A program made the translations under genes and the position numbers. Below, piece by piece: positions 1-10,546 of a DNA stretch of 64,000 bases (positions are counted from its first letter, which is position 1; every line of letters starts with the position of its first letter). Below the pieces are notes generated by a model that did not search any database, was not told the origin of the DNA, and worked only from the letters and a program-made list of their open reading frames with translations. Source of the DNA: Chimonanthus salicifolius (Eukaryota; Streptophyta; Magnoliopsida; Laurales; Calycanthaceae); assembly GCA_013350335.1 (NCBI GenBank), contig CM023538.1:45440201-45504200 (forward strand). The letters run 5' to 3'.

Positions 1-1426
1 TCTCAGAGTTTCGTCGTGATGTCTCTCTAGGATAGAGGTTTGACGCCTATTTAAGCCGTTGTACTAAAATTAATGGTTTCACTCAATATCTTCAGATTAG
101 AATCAAAGATTCTGAAAAATAAAATCCAATTATCCTCTCTCACCCCCACACTAAAATGAAGAGATGGTTCCAATAGCATAGGTTAATTCACCGTTGAAAC
201 TAATGTAGAATTGGGAATTCAAAAGGCAAAAACTTAATGTAATCAAATGCAATTAAGAAATCAAACACTAGTGAATTCCAATACAACTCGAGTTCAGATA
301 AAAAGTCAAAGAACTTTCTAGGAACACGATTTGAATGCGTAATTAAAATTTAATGAAGTATTTGAAATGTATGTCAGACTTGAAGTCTAAATTCACCATG
401 CAAATAAAATTTAACACTTAGATTAAAATTTAAATCGATACAAAATTCAAAATCAAATTAAAAAGAAAACCAAATAAAAAAGACTCATCAAATTATGGGA
501 CTCAAACAAGCAACGAAATACTCTAATTTTAATTCAACTCAAATTACTGTGTCCCCTTAAAAGTTTAATTGAACCTCCAATTTATAGACCTATTCTGATT
601 AAAAATAGGGAAAACAAATAAAATGGAATTACATCTACTTGTCTCACCCGATCCTCTGCCTTCCATTTTACTCTCTCTTTCTGATTCTTGACTTCAAAAT
701 AGGGATCTTACTATTTGCAGCTCATGTTTCTCTCCCACTCGCTCAAATGGACAGGAATCTTGGCTCTGGTGCTTACAACTTCTAATATGCTTTCTAATAT
801 CATAAAACACAAATGAGAGAGAGGTCTCTATAATCTAATACCTTGATAAATGAAGGTCTTCTTAAAAAATCTCATAAAAATATTGCAAGAATGAAATATC
901 CAACAAATATCTACAACTTAGACGGTGTACATCTTACTAAATGGCTGAAAATCACTTCGAATCGATTTCAAAATTTGAGAAAATCTCAATTGAGTTTTTT
1001 CTTTCTCTCCGACAATACTCTAATGTGGCTGCTGCTATGGAAGAACAATAAGTTTCTCTCCTTGTGAGCCCCACGACTTAAAAAAAATCACCGTCGAGAC
1101 CCAATGGGCCTTTGCAGTCAATTTTATCACTGACGCAATGCAACATTGTGTATTAGTCGTTGTGTTGTGCCAGTTAAAATCACGATACATATCGGCTGAT
1201 ACCTTTATTCAAAGACATAAGAGTAGGTCAAAAATAAAAAGTAACTTAAAATACAATAAAGGAAAATAATACAATAAAATGTCGAATATCAATCTAGACA
1301 ATCCTAAATTCTTTTTGTGCAAGTAGATTACCAATTCTACATAACTGGGCCAAATCCATCATCATTGGGCCCATTTTCATCAAATGGGCCTATGCTCAAT
1401 ACATTCGGCTCGGGTTCACTTAAAAA
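1..1426. other. AT-rich intergenic sequence, no gene seen
   Basis: AT-rich sequence with short open frames only. No splice-flanked coding segment, RNA gene or transposon terminus could be recognised. The last part borders the duplicated block that starts at 1427. Confidence 0.5.
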
Positions 1427-1557
1427 TGGGCCTTTCTTCAATTGGAGTTAAGGCAACCTCTACTTCTGCTCGAGAATGCCTAGATAATACTTAATAGAAT
1501 ATGCTAAATTTTGATAATAAGAATTAGCAACAACCATTTGGTGAGCTTCATATTATC

Positions 1558-2110
1558 TGTGATGACTCGACCCAAGCCCAGGTGGCTGAGCCTAGCCCGC
1601 TCAAAAATAGGCTGAAAGAGGCCAAGATTGGGGATTGTCGGTGGAACCGACAGTGGAGTCCCTTGAGCAAATTGCTGGCTGGGGTGTGGGTGAAAAAGTC
1701 CCACATCGCCCAGTAGCAAGTTATGATGGGTTTTATATATGGACACACCCCTCCTTCCTAGCACGCACGGTGGAGGATAGCTCCTGTGGTTATTGGCACG
1801 GTAGAGGACAACTCCTATGGTTCTTGGCACGGTGGAGCATAGCTCCCGTGGTTGTTGGCACGGTGGAGGACAACTCCCGTGGTTATTTTTTGTTATGGTG
1901 CAGTTGAGGACAGCTCATCTGGGCTTTATGGCCAGGTTATGATTCACGACTCATGGTACCGGTCTGTGGTGTGTGTGTGTGTGGATCTCTATGGAGGTGG
2001 TGGCCTAGATGTAGGATGGTTATGGGTTGTGAGTTATGTTGCGTACGTGCTGGATGGTCCACGCGGTGGGTTGTATGTGCATCCAATGAACCTAATGGTT
2101 GCCAAATTTT
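1558..2110 (+). mobile_element. LTR of gypsy family A, 5' part (copy 1)
   Basis: It begins TGTGATGACTCGACCC, typical of plant gypsy LTR 5' ends. It contains a promoter (USE 1698-1708, TATA from 1734), then about three units of the 31-bp minisatellite (1770-1900), then sequence matching 18745-18915. Homology stops near 2110. The 3' end of this LTR type (ending gtgttaca) is seen at 6752 and 19372, so this copy is truncated or split by an insertion. Confidence 0.6.
1698..1742 (+). promoter_or_regulatory. snRNA-type promoter in LTR A: USE plus TATA box
   Basis: GTCCCACATCG at 1698-1708 is an exact match to the plant U-snRNA upstream sequence element (consensus RTCCCACATCG). A TATA box (TATATATGG) starts at 1734, leaving 25 bases between. 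In plant snRNA genes the spacing selects the polymerase, and about 25 bases is the Pol III (U6-like) arrangement. In the second copy the USE has decayed (GTCTCAGATCA near 4247) but the spacing is kept. Whether it acts as a Pol III promoter here is inference. Confidence 0.6.
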
Positions 2111-3870
2111 AGACCTGTAGGAGACCATTGGACATTTGGCAAAGAATGAAGCCAAAAGGATTGGGGGAGAATTGGAGTTTTGAGGATGGAGCTTGTAGCA
2201 CCAGTATCTAGGAAGGCTATCAGTGGCGTGGGTTTATGGGTTAGAAAATGTTGGACTTGGTAAACTGTGTAACAACGGTGCCATCACTCCGTCGGAAGAA
2301 GGAGGGAGTGATTTCAAGGAATGTTTTGGCATTGAACGAGCTTCTGGGGTGAGGAGAAGAAGGTGTGCAGATTCAGGAACAAAAGAAACTCACATCTCTC
2401 ATGACCCCTGCTTTAGACTTACATCCTGTGAGAAGAAACTGGAACTTTTGGATGGAAAGTTTGACTGCCAGAATTTCTTTGTAGGTACTATGGTAGTGAT
2501 GTTCAGAGGTTTGAAGGAGCTGTCTTGAGACCAAAGGGCATGACTGTCCACTGGTAATGGTCGGTTTTCCTTTCCCGCCTCAAACAATACTAAGGCCCTC
2601 TCTCTACTAGAAGGAGACAATTTTTATATTCCATATCTTCCTGACGAACAAGAGATTAACATTCAATGCTGGAGTGGCATGCATCCAAATCATCTAAAGC
2701 ATGTGCAAGAAGAAATCTCTGACATTTTGGCTCAACAGCTTAATATGCAGCAGTGTGTATTGGTATAATTGGCCAAAAGAAAGTTGGTCAATTGTTTGAT
2801 TTTTTAGTCTCACTCCTAGATCCTCTAGGTGATGAGGTAACCAAAGTCATTGAACTCAAAAATCAGGATCACAGTCAGCAAATGGTTCATTAAAAATACC
2901 AGGAGGAAGATCATCAGAGACAATGTGATTAAGAGTAGCCATATTATCTTTAATACTTTGAAACTCATTTTGGTAAATGGTTCAGTAAAAATACAAGGAG
3001 GAACATTAGTAGGGACAATGTGATTAAGAGCAGCCATATTCTCTTTACCAAATGCAGCCATATTCTCTTTACCAAATTTCATATCCAATTTCCACTCTCT
3101 GTCCTATTGAACCTCAAGATTTTCCTCATGAACTCCAGGAGTACCTGGCCACTCTAACTTTCTTGGGAATATGGTAAAGGTTTCGGAATTAAAAAAGGGT
3201 AAGATAAGGGTATTTGGTATTCACCCAAAGCAATCCACCATTCATGTAAGCTTGAAAAAGATAGACAGTAAAGTTATAAAGATAAAAAACAATAGCAATG
3301 CGGAACTGCTCAAGGATATACCATAAGAAACATCTGACTTCCTTCGGGCTCTTCATCCACTACTTTTGCTTTACTTTAAATCAACCATGTAAATGTTGAT
3401 GGCTCTTCGTCCAAGATGATGCTCCCTCTACCTCTCCCACTAAAGCCAGTCACTCTGGCATGCATCCAGATCATCTAAAGCTTGCGCAAGAAGAAATCTC
3501 TGCCCTTTGGTCTCAAGACAGCTCCTTCCCTTTTCCAGAAGGCCATGCTAAGGATATTTCGACCTCTTCTTAAACTTGAAGCTTGGACATACTCCTTAAA
3601 AACAGTAGGAGTTTTAGATTTGAACAACTGCTTATATGTGATGATGAATGTTTATCTTTAGGGGGACGCCTAGAGGTTCGTGGTGGTATGGGTGAAGCCC
3701 AATCTTCATGAACAGAGCATCTGGGGAGTTGTGAATACCAGGGACTGGTAAATTTATGGCATGATTTGAAACAGATTCAACAATTCCTGGGAATCATCAA
3801 CTATGTCTCTGAGTTTAATGGGCAAATTGGTTTGATCAATGGAGGTTAGATACTTTGGGTGAACCTTCTG
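2111..3870. other. Unidentified insertion inside LTR A copy 1
   Basis: About 1.75 kb without a recognised family. It contains a diverged repeat (2673-2740 resembles 3458-3530, both with the phrase catgcatcca-atcatctaaag). An inverted repeat is visible: gaggagctgtcttgag-type sequence near 2513-2540 is the reverse complement of 3505-3532. A minus-strand tandem repeat lies at 2878-3070. No transposase, reverse transcriptase or host gene could be recognised. Confidence 0.4.
2878..3076 (-). repeat. Tandem repeat, apparently once protein-coding on the minus strand
   Basis: Two units of about 95 bases (2880-2974 and 2975-3049) plus a short third (3050-3076). On the minus strand, in two different frames, the units encode a similar peptide with the pattern NMA-LNHIV--PP-IF-EPF. 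The match in amino acids across a frameshift suggests that a repeated coding segment expanded before it decayed. Function and family are unknown. Confidence 0.4.
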
Positions 3871-3879
3871 GTAAATATG

Positions 3880-3967
<88 letters not shown>
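3880..3967 (+). repeat. Compound (TA)n(TG)n microsatellite in LTR A
   Basis: About 13 TA units followed by about 30 TG units, then tccctcactgggc. The same order (TA run, TG run, ccctcactgggc) occurs at 6350-6410 and 18222-18292, so it is a normal part of LTR family A. Confidence 0.9.
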
Positions 3968-3975
3968 TCCCTCAC

Positions 3976-4425
3976 TGGGCCTTTCTTCAATTGGGGTTAA
4001 GGCAACCTCTACTTCTGCTCGAGAACACCTAGATAATACTTAATAGAATATGATCAATCTCGATAATAAGAATTAGCAACAACTATTTGGTGAGCTTCAT
4101 ATTATCTGTGATGACTCGACCCAAGCCCAGGTGGCTGAGCCTAGACTGGTCAAAAATAGGCTGAAAAAGGCCAAGTTTGGGGATTGTAGGTGGGACTGAC
4201 AGTGGAGTCCCTTGAGCAAAATACTGGCTGAGGTGTGGGTGAAAAAGTCTCAGATCACCCAGTAGCAAGTTGTGATGGGTTTTATATAAGGACACGTCCC
4301 TCCTTCCTAGCAAGCAAGGTGGAGGATAACTCCTGTGGTTATTGGCACGGTGTAGGACAACTCCCGTGGTTCTTGGCTCGGTGGAGGATAGCTCCCGTGG
4401 TTCTTGGCACTGTGGAATAGACCGT
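3976..4425 (+). repeat. Tandem segmental duplication, unit 2
   Basis: Second copy of 1427-1900: flank 3976-4106 and LTR A start 4107-4425, including a decayed USE, a TATA run near 4285 and about three minisatellite units. It ends where the family C sequence begins (about 4426). Confidence 0.65.
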
Positions 4426-6347
4426 TCATCACCAAGATATGTAAATAAAGTAAAGGCCTAGATCTGAAATTCACGTAAAGATCTAAAATACAATTCATAT
4501 ATTTATTAATAAAACAAGATTCACAAGTTTTAATTTAATTAATCAAAACCTTAGTAATCATAATTCAATTCTTACAATCAAGATCCTAACTATTGCATAC
4601 GCTCATGTTCAATCAAATAAATAAAAGTTGTGTTCTTGAAATTAACAATAAAATAATCATAAAAGTATTTTAGAAATTTGATGTTCCAGGGTTCTAAATG
4701 AATGCTTTACTTTATTAAATGGAAGCATTAAAGTACAAGGCTTTTCTAAATTAAATATAAAAAAGACAACATAAAAGATAAAAGTCTACACTCTCACTTG
4801 TAAATTCGCATGGTGCTCATTGTCTTCTTGTCTTTTGCTCTAGCCTTTAGTCCTCTTGAATTCCAGGTCATATTCGAATTTTACCCTTGGGGTAATGGGG
4901 TATTTATAGGTTTTGAAAAGAAATGGATGGCTTGGATTAAATTAAGGTTTAAGTTGGGAAATCAAAGGAATGGATTGGATCTAAATGGGAATGGATGATG
5001 GGGATTAAAGCTTGGATTTTAGGGTTGCACAAGGTATGAAATTCGAATGGATTTGATTGGGGTTGAGAAAATAGTGTGGGATTCTTGGGATTGGATGGTA
5101 AGGTGTGTTTGGATCTTACAAATGTACCTAGATGGTTTTTAGTTTAAGTGCATGGAGAGGTTTTAGGTTACAAAAATCATGGGATGATGAGGTGTAATAT
5201 GCGCATAGAGGCTAGCTTGGACTACAAGTTGTTCATAGCTTAGGGTTTATGAATGGATGGTTTAGATTAAATGGGTTTTGATCTAATGGCTCTAAGGTAT
5301 TTTGGGTAAAATAATTATAGGAATGGGTAGATGGTTGATGAAGGGTTTAGATTCAAAAGTTGATCCTAAATAGATGATGAAATACATGACCAAAATATAA
5401 GGAAATGTGTGTATGTGATGGATGCATGTGGAGGCTCTAGGGTTTCTAGGAGATGAATGGGTGAATGAGATTAGATGACCTAATATCTAATGGCTAAGAT
5501 GGTCAATGCATGAAATGAATGCAAGGATTAATAGGTGATCCATGGATGAACACTAATCTAAGGTTAAAATGATCATGATGATGATGGATGACCGAGATCT
5601 AATGATAGATGAACGGATGGGTTAGATTTGATGGTGGATCTAAGGTTTGACCTAATTTGGTGTGTGAGATGGAAGGTTAAGATCTAAGATGGAAATTGGA
5701 TGGTGTGGATGTGAAGTTGGGTTATGGGTTTTGGACATAGGTAGTTGGATTGGACTTAGGTAAATTCAAACATGGACAATGGAGTTCATTGGACTTTGGA
5801 CTTTGCATTTGGATCTAGATCACAACTCAGGCCCATTTAAATTGGATTTGAGAGCTTGTACCTTAGTTGGACTAAACTTGCACACTGGCCTGGCCCAAAG
5901 TGTGAAATGCACATGGGCTTGCATGTGGCTTGGCCCATTGAAGCTTTATGGAGCATAGCTTGGCCCACTTGAACTGAGTCTTAGCCCAATGACTTGAAAT
6001 TCAGGCTTTGGAACTTGGATTGCAGCTTTTAACCTCTTGAATTAAATAATTATTCAACCACTTTAAATCTAAAATTATTAATTAATCATAGACTCTCATA
6101 ATTGGATCTAGATTAATTAATTTACATGAAAATCCCAGAAAGTGACATGAAATAATTATAATAATCCTAGGTCTTCTCTTTAAAGCTCAAAACTTGCAAT
6201 CTTCTGTTGTTTTAACTTGATTTTCCTGAACTTTCCATTTTTTACTAGAAAACTAACAAACTACATTAAATGCATCATTATATACAAAATTGAGGATTAA
6301 CTAACCCAATAATCAGGGGTAAAAATGTAAGATTTCAGTGCTCAACA
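4426..6347 (-). mobile_element. Truncated LTR of family C inserted in LTR A
   Basis: The right end (gctcaaca, 6340-6347) and AT-rich body resemble the LTR at 10547-12529, whose right end is tctcaaca. The phrase around 4450 (tagatctgaaattcacgtaaa) matches gatctagaccatggaattcgcg at 9626 and 11056. The left terminus is missing, so this looks like a truncated solo LTR. It contains G/T-rich sequence (4980-5800) with no open gene. Confidence 0.45.
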
Positions 6348-6350
6348 ATT

Positions 6351-6351
<1 letters not shown>

Positions 6352-6396
<45 letters not shown>

Positions 6397-6402
6397 CGCG
6401 CC
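6352..6402 (+). repeat. (TG)n(CG)n microsatellite
   Basis: About 14 TG units run directly into about six CG units (6389-6401). This is the LTR A microsatellite with an unusual alternating purine-pyrimidine CG extension, a sequence type able to adopt Z-DNA. Confidence 0.9.
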
Positions 6403-6754
6403 CTCACTGGGCATGTACAGCAGCTCACGCCTTTGCCTTTCAGGTGCTTCAATGGAGGCGGGAACCGGCAGATACCGGGATCAGGCTTAGGAAGTAGTCG
6501 TTGTTGATGACTTAGGTTGTTCCCATTTTGAGAGAACATTGTATATTTGATTTAGTGGTCATCTGGTTTTATGAATTATTGTAATAATTGTTACGTTATA
6601 TTGCTATGGTGATTTGAGTTATTGATGCCTTACTTGCTTTTGTTATTATATTGTTGGTGATTAGCAAAATAAAAAATAGACCTGATATCCATTTTTTAGA
6701 ATGTAATGGATGTTTCAGAGATAACACGCCCGTAGCGGGACGAGGTGTTACATT

Positions 6755-6770
6755 TGGTATCTGAGCATGG
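6755..6770 (+). promoter_or_regulatory. Primer-binding site of element A (initiator tRNA-Met)
   Basis: TGGTATCTGAGCATGG lies two bases after the LTR end at 6752. It differs by one base in the first twelve from TGGTATCAGAGC, the usual plant gypsy/copia site for the 3' end of initiator tRNA-Met. Confidence 0.85.
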
Positions 6771-7479
6771 TTCAACTCTTGAACTGTACATGGGACAGAG
6801 ATAGATTTGATGATGATTAGAGATTAGGTTCATCCCCTAGGTGTTAGGGTATATGGAACCGGGTTCTGGGGTAGTGCATAGACACCCAAGGTTTTGTAGT
6901 CTGTTTGATACGCTACCTTTCAATTAGTATGTTTGAGACGTATCTAGTGGTGAAATCTCGCTGGGTTTGAGGCTGACCGGCATTTTATTCATGGGAGAGT
7001 TGGTGATGAGGTCAATCGCTCGCTTGAGTATGAGCATCATGACATGGTCACAAGATTTTTGGGTCTAACCCCTTTAGGTTCGTATGGGGCTCTTGTTTAG
7101 AGAGCGAGGGCACTGTATGTGGGCTGAAATAGGTTCATTGGAAATCTATGGGCGTGTACTGAGTGATTTCGACCGGCATACTATATAGATGGCCTATGGA
7201 ATTCCATGGGAGGTTGATGAGTTTAATTTGTTCGAGTTGTTTGTTAGTACTGTTTTGAGCTTAGGACTGTGGGAGTGTCTGGGAAACGAGCCGGTGGTTG
7301 TATGCTAGACCCTTGGATTTTCGCGGGCCAATGTTATTGTTAGAGGCAATTGTGGTTTTGTTAAGAGATTGTTTAGGTCACACTAGCAGGGTTGACCTTT
7401 GAGGCTCTAGTGGGCCCGACTTACGGGCCGGTTTTGATGCATGAATGAGTTGGGAGCTCGACACTTTGAGTAGACACAT
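6771..7479 (+). other. Element A leader and decayed gag region
   Basis: Sequence between the primer site and the protease remnant. No CCHC zinc knuckle or other gag motif is readable in any frame. The length is far below a normal leader plus gag, so most of gag has been deleted. Confidence 0.45.
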
Positions 7480-7710
7480 GGGTTCTTCTTTGCCCTTGAT
7501 CCGTATAGTGTTTGATTCCATTGTCCCTCACTCTTTTCGCCTTGAGTTTCTCCAGTGGTGGATCATATTTATGGGCCGTGCATTTTAACCTTCGAGGCTT
7601 AGTGTTGGAGGTTGATTTATGAATTCTGGAGATGTCAGAGTTCGACATCATCTTGGAGATGGATTGGTTGTCCTTCCATCAGAGTTTCTTGGACTATAGG
7701 CGTGGTAGGT
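7480..7710 (+). pseudogene. Element A aspartic protease remnant
   Basis: In one frame the catalytic triplet region reads IVFDSIVPHSF (Asp codon 7514-7516). In plant chromoviruses the expected motif is DSGAS-F, so the Gly-Ala after Asp-Ser has become Ile-Val. About 40 codons later, in another frame, DIILEMDWL (7642-7670) is the conserved protease C-terminal motif of Ty3/gypsy pol (DVILGMDWL). The frameshift and the lost active-site glycine make it non-functional. The motif order and spacing leave little doubt about identity. Confidence 0.75.
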
Positions 7711-7867
7711 GATGGATCGGTCACTCACATGGGGTGCGTCCAGCAGGTAGCTTACAACTTACAGTCTGAGCGTGGAGGAATTGTATAACTTGGTCGTTAG
7801 CATGATTTGGAAGTGAGTTTGGGGTTAGCGGATGTTGAGATGCCTCATGTGGTCTGAGAGCACCTGG

Positions 7868-9111
7868 ATGTCTTTCCGGAGGGTTTCCTTGGTTTGCCGC
7901 CACGCCGAGAGGTAGGATTTGTTGTATATTTGCTCCCCTAGTGCCGCACTTGTTTCAGTTATTCTTTATCAGGTGGCGTTTGTAGAGGTGTTGGTGCTTG
8001 AGAGTCAGCTCAGGGAGTTGGAGTCTTTCGGCTACGATTGACCCAACGCTCTCCTTGGAGCGCACCGGCTTTGTTGGCCAGGAAAGGAATAGCTCCTTGA
8101 GTTTGTACGTTGGTTACCGGCAAATGAGTAAAGTGTATGTAAAAACCCAGTAAATCTTGTCGATGATTGACGACATCCTGGTATGCTCAATATCTGGGGA
8201 GGAACGTGAGCAGCATCCAAGGATCGTGCTTCATGTGTTGAGGGATCACTAGATTTAGGCGAAGTACGGTGAATGTAAGTTTTGGTTGACAAGGGTACAA
8301 TTTCTGGGGCACGTGGTGTTAGATGAGGGTGTGGTCGTGGTCCCAGTCAAGGTTGAGGCTGTTTTGAGTTGGGAGCAACCACGGAGTGTGACCGAGATTC
8401 AGAGCTTTTTGGGACTTGCGAAATGTTATCGACGGTTCATGAACGACTTCTCCAAGATCGCCACACCCATAACGAGGTTGACTGGTAAAAATGTGTCATT
8501 TGTCTGGGATGAAGCTTGTGAGGCAGCCGTGTGGGGGCGAAAGGAGAGTCCAACTTCCGCTCCCATGATTGTCTGTGCCCCAGAGAGGGACCGTGGCTAT
8601 GCGGTTTACTATGATGTTTCAAGTGGTGGTTTGAGTTGTGTATTGATGCAAGATAAGAAAGTGATAGCTTGAGATCCGAGACAGCGTATGACCCAAGAGC
8701 AAAATTATCATACTCTAGACTTAGAGTTAACGACTATGATTTTTGCACTCAAGGTTTGGAGACGTTACTTGAATGGTGAGAGGTTCGAGGTTTTCTCAGA
8801 TTAGTATGGCTTCAAGTATTTGTTCACTTAGAAAGAGCTGAACATGAGGCAAAGACGATGGATGGAGTGCCTTAGTGACTATGACTTTATGATGTCTTAC
8901 TACCCTAGCAAGGTAGGTGTAGTTGGAGGAGCCTTGTTGAGTTTGATCGAAGGATATAGAGTATCCAAACTCTACAACATGATCGTTCAGCCAGAGATTT
9001 ATGATGGAGTTTTGATAACTCAGCAGGCAGAGGCAAGGTGTATTATATTGAGAGATTCTGTGACCAGTGGCAGCAGACCCATTGGATTGGCTGTGAGACA
9101 AGTGTTGCTCA
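7868..9111 (+). pseudogene. Element A reverse transcriptase and RNase H remnant, internally deleted
   Basis: The RT N-terminus starts at 7868 with DVFPEGFLGLPPRREV. SPWSAPALLARKG (8052-8090) is the fingers motif. The catalytic box reads MIDDILVCS (8163-8189) in place of the usual F/Y-x-DD-ILVYS. The palm between them, normally roughly 100 residues, is reduced to about 25 codons, so the element is dead. From 8286 the thumb, connection and RNase H follow as an open stretch (FLGHVVLDEG, SFLGLAKCYRRF, YYDVSSGG with the first RNase H Asp), with stops at 8671 and later. It is cut at 9111 by element C. The sequence is of Tekay/Del chromovirus type. Confidence 0.8.
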
Positions 9112-9112
9112 A

Positions 9113-9728
9113 ATTTTAAATTTATTACTCACAAGCGCACGGACCATTTAATAGTATAGTATATGAGTGCGAGATCGATCCCACAAGGAAATCACAAAAT
9201 ATATGCTTAAAAATTAAATTGGCACCATGTAGAATAATGTAATCAAGGAAAATAAAATTATGGAATTAATCCTTAAACATGGGCTCTAATTTTCTAAAAC
9301 ATAGAGTTATGTACTTAATTCAACAAAATCCAAATTAACATCTAAAATTAGAAATTAATTAAATATTAGATCTAAATTTAATACATTCAAAATTCAATTA
9401 AAATGGTGGAAAGAAATTAAACAATCTCAACTTAACTTAAAATCAATTAATTAAGAAGTAAATAACATATTCCTAATCTAGTTCCAAAGAATTTGAATAA
9501 ATTGAATAAATGAAATAAAAATTAAAAAATTAGAATATGAACAAGAATAACATACATATTTACAGTGGATTAGAGCCATTCATTGCAATTGAACATCATA
9601 CCCAATAATATTAATAAACAAGAGATCTAGACCATGGAATTCGCGTAAAAATCCAAGTTTCAATTCAAATCTTTCATTAAAATTAAAATCCATATTCCCC
9701 AATTTAATTAATTGACCTTAAATCCTTG
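9113..9728 (-). repeat. Element C 3' LTR (truncated)
   Basis: It is nearly collinear with 10547-11160, starting attttaaatttattactca and sharing the cccacaaggaaatcac and gaattcgcgtaaaaat phrases. The U3 part found at 11161-12529 in the other copy is absent. Confidence 0.7.
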
Positions 9729-10039
9729 GGGAGTGCATGAACCATTTTTATTTACTAATCTTTTTTATTTTTCTATTTTTTTATGAATGCCTAAGTCTAA
9801 CAATGCTAGATTCAAAATCTGTGTACATTAAATTACCCCAAAACCTAGGTGAAGATTTTGACTCTCATAAAAAAATTGCATGAAACCTAATCTAAGTGCA
9901 ATTTTTCTAAAGTTATAACTAGGGATGAAATACAATATTTACAACCTAATTAAAATTTTAAATTAAGTCAATGACATAAAATATAGATTCCACCAAATTT
10001 ATGCGAGAGTTAAGATTCACAAGTTTCCATTGAAACTTT

Positions 10040-10470
10040 ATTTTTAGAACTCATATTGAGAAACTTTCCAAAGTTAGATGAGATTCTAAATTTAGAAAAT
10101 TTCTAAGTTTAGAAATTGTCTAAAATTAAACATCTCCAAAATTAGACCACTTTTCAAAAATAGATTTTTTCTAAAATTAGAACTTTCCAAAATATAAATT
10201 CTTGCTAAATTAAGACATATCTCTAAGATTAGAAAAAAATTGCTAAAAGAGGAAACTAACAAACTAGAAAATTTGTAAAAATAGAAAAATTCTAATTATA
10301 CTAGTTTCTAAATTTAGCAACCTTCCAAAAGAGATTAATTCCAAATTTATTAATATTTTTTAAAATCTCTAATCTAAGGAACTTCCTAAAATTAGAACTT
10401 CTAAACATAGAAATTTCTAATTTTAATGACTTTCAAAAAACTAGAAGTTTCTAAAAATAGCAATTTTTCC
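10040..10470 (-). repeat. Array of TTCTAAATTTAGAA-like palindromes in element C leader
   Basis: About ten imperfect copies of TTCTAAATTTAGAA or TTCTAAAATTAGAA (for example at 10091, 10103, 10168, 10300 and 10387) fill the region just inside the primer-binding site. The canonical unit is a perfect 14-base palindrome. Confidence 0.6.
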
Positions 10471-10512
10471 TAAATCACATAAATCTAATGGCACTCAATT
10501 TATTTTTTGATT

Positions 10513-10530
10513 TCCCCAGCAACGGCGCCA
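10513..10530 (-). promoter_or_regulatory. Primer-binding site of element C (tRNA-Asp)
   Basis: On the minus strand it reads TGGCGCCGTTGCTGGGGA, complementary to the 3' end of plant tRNA-Asp with a single mismatch. This fixes the orientation of element C. Confidence 0.85.
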
Positions 10531-10546
10531 AATTTTTTTTTTATAG

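Larger units (their letters stand above)
1427..3975 (+). repeat. Tandem segmental duplication, unit 1 (flank plus 5' part of LTR A)
   Basis: Positions 1427-1557 (flank) and 1558-1900 (start of LTR family A) recur 2549 bases later at 3976-4106 and 4107-4425 with scattered differences. The junction at 3976 joins LTR-internal sequence ending ctcactgggc to flank starting tgggcctttcttc, so TGGGC is shared microhomology. At 6400 the same LTR sequence runs on uninterrupted (ctcactgggcatg). The simplest reading is a head-to-tail duplication of flank plus partial LTR. Unit 1 also holds about 1.75 kb (2111-3870) not present in unit 2. Confidence 0.65.
4107..6752 (+). mobile_element. 5' LTR of gypsy element A, interrupted
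   Basis: It starts TGTGATGACTCGACCC and ends cgaggtgttaca, directly followed by a primer-binding site at 6755, which marks it as a 5' LTR. Between about 4426 and 6347 it is interrupted by a family C LTR fragment. The 3' part (6348-6752: TG/CG microsatellite, ccctcactgggc, an inverted cggg motif near the end) matches 18222-18412 and 18987-19372. Confidence 0.6.
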
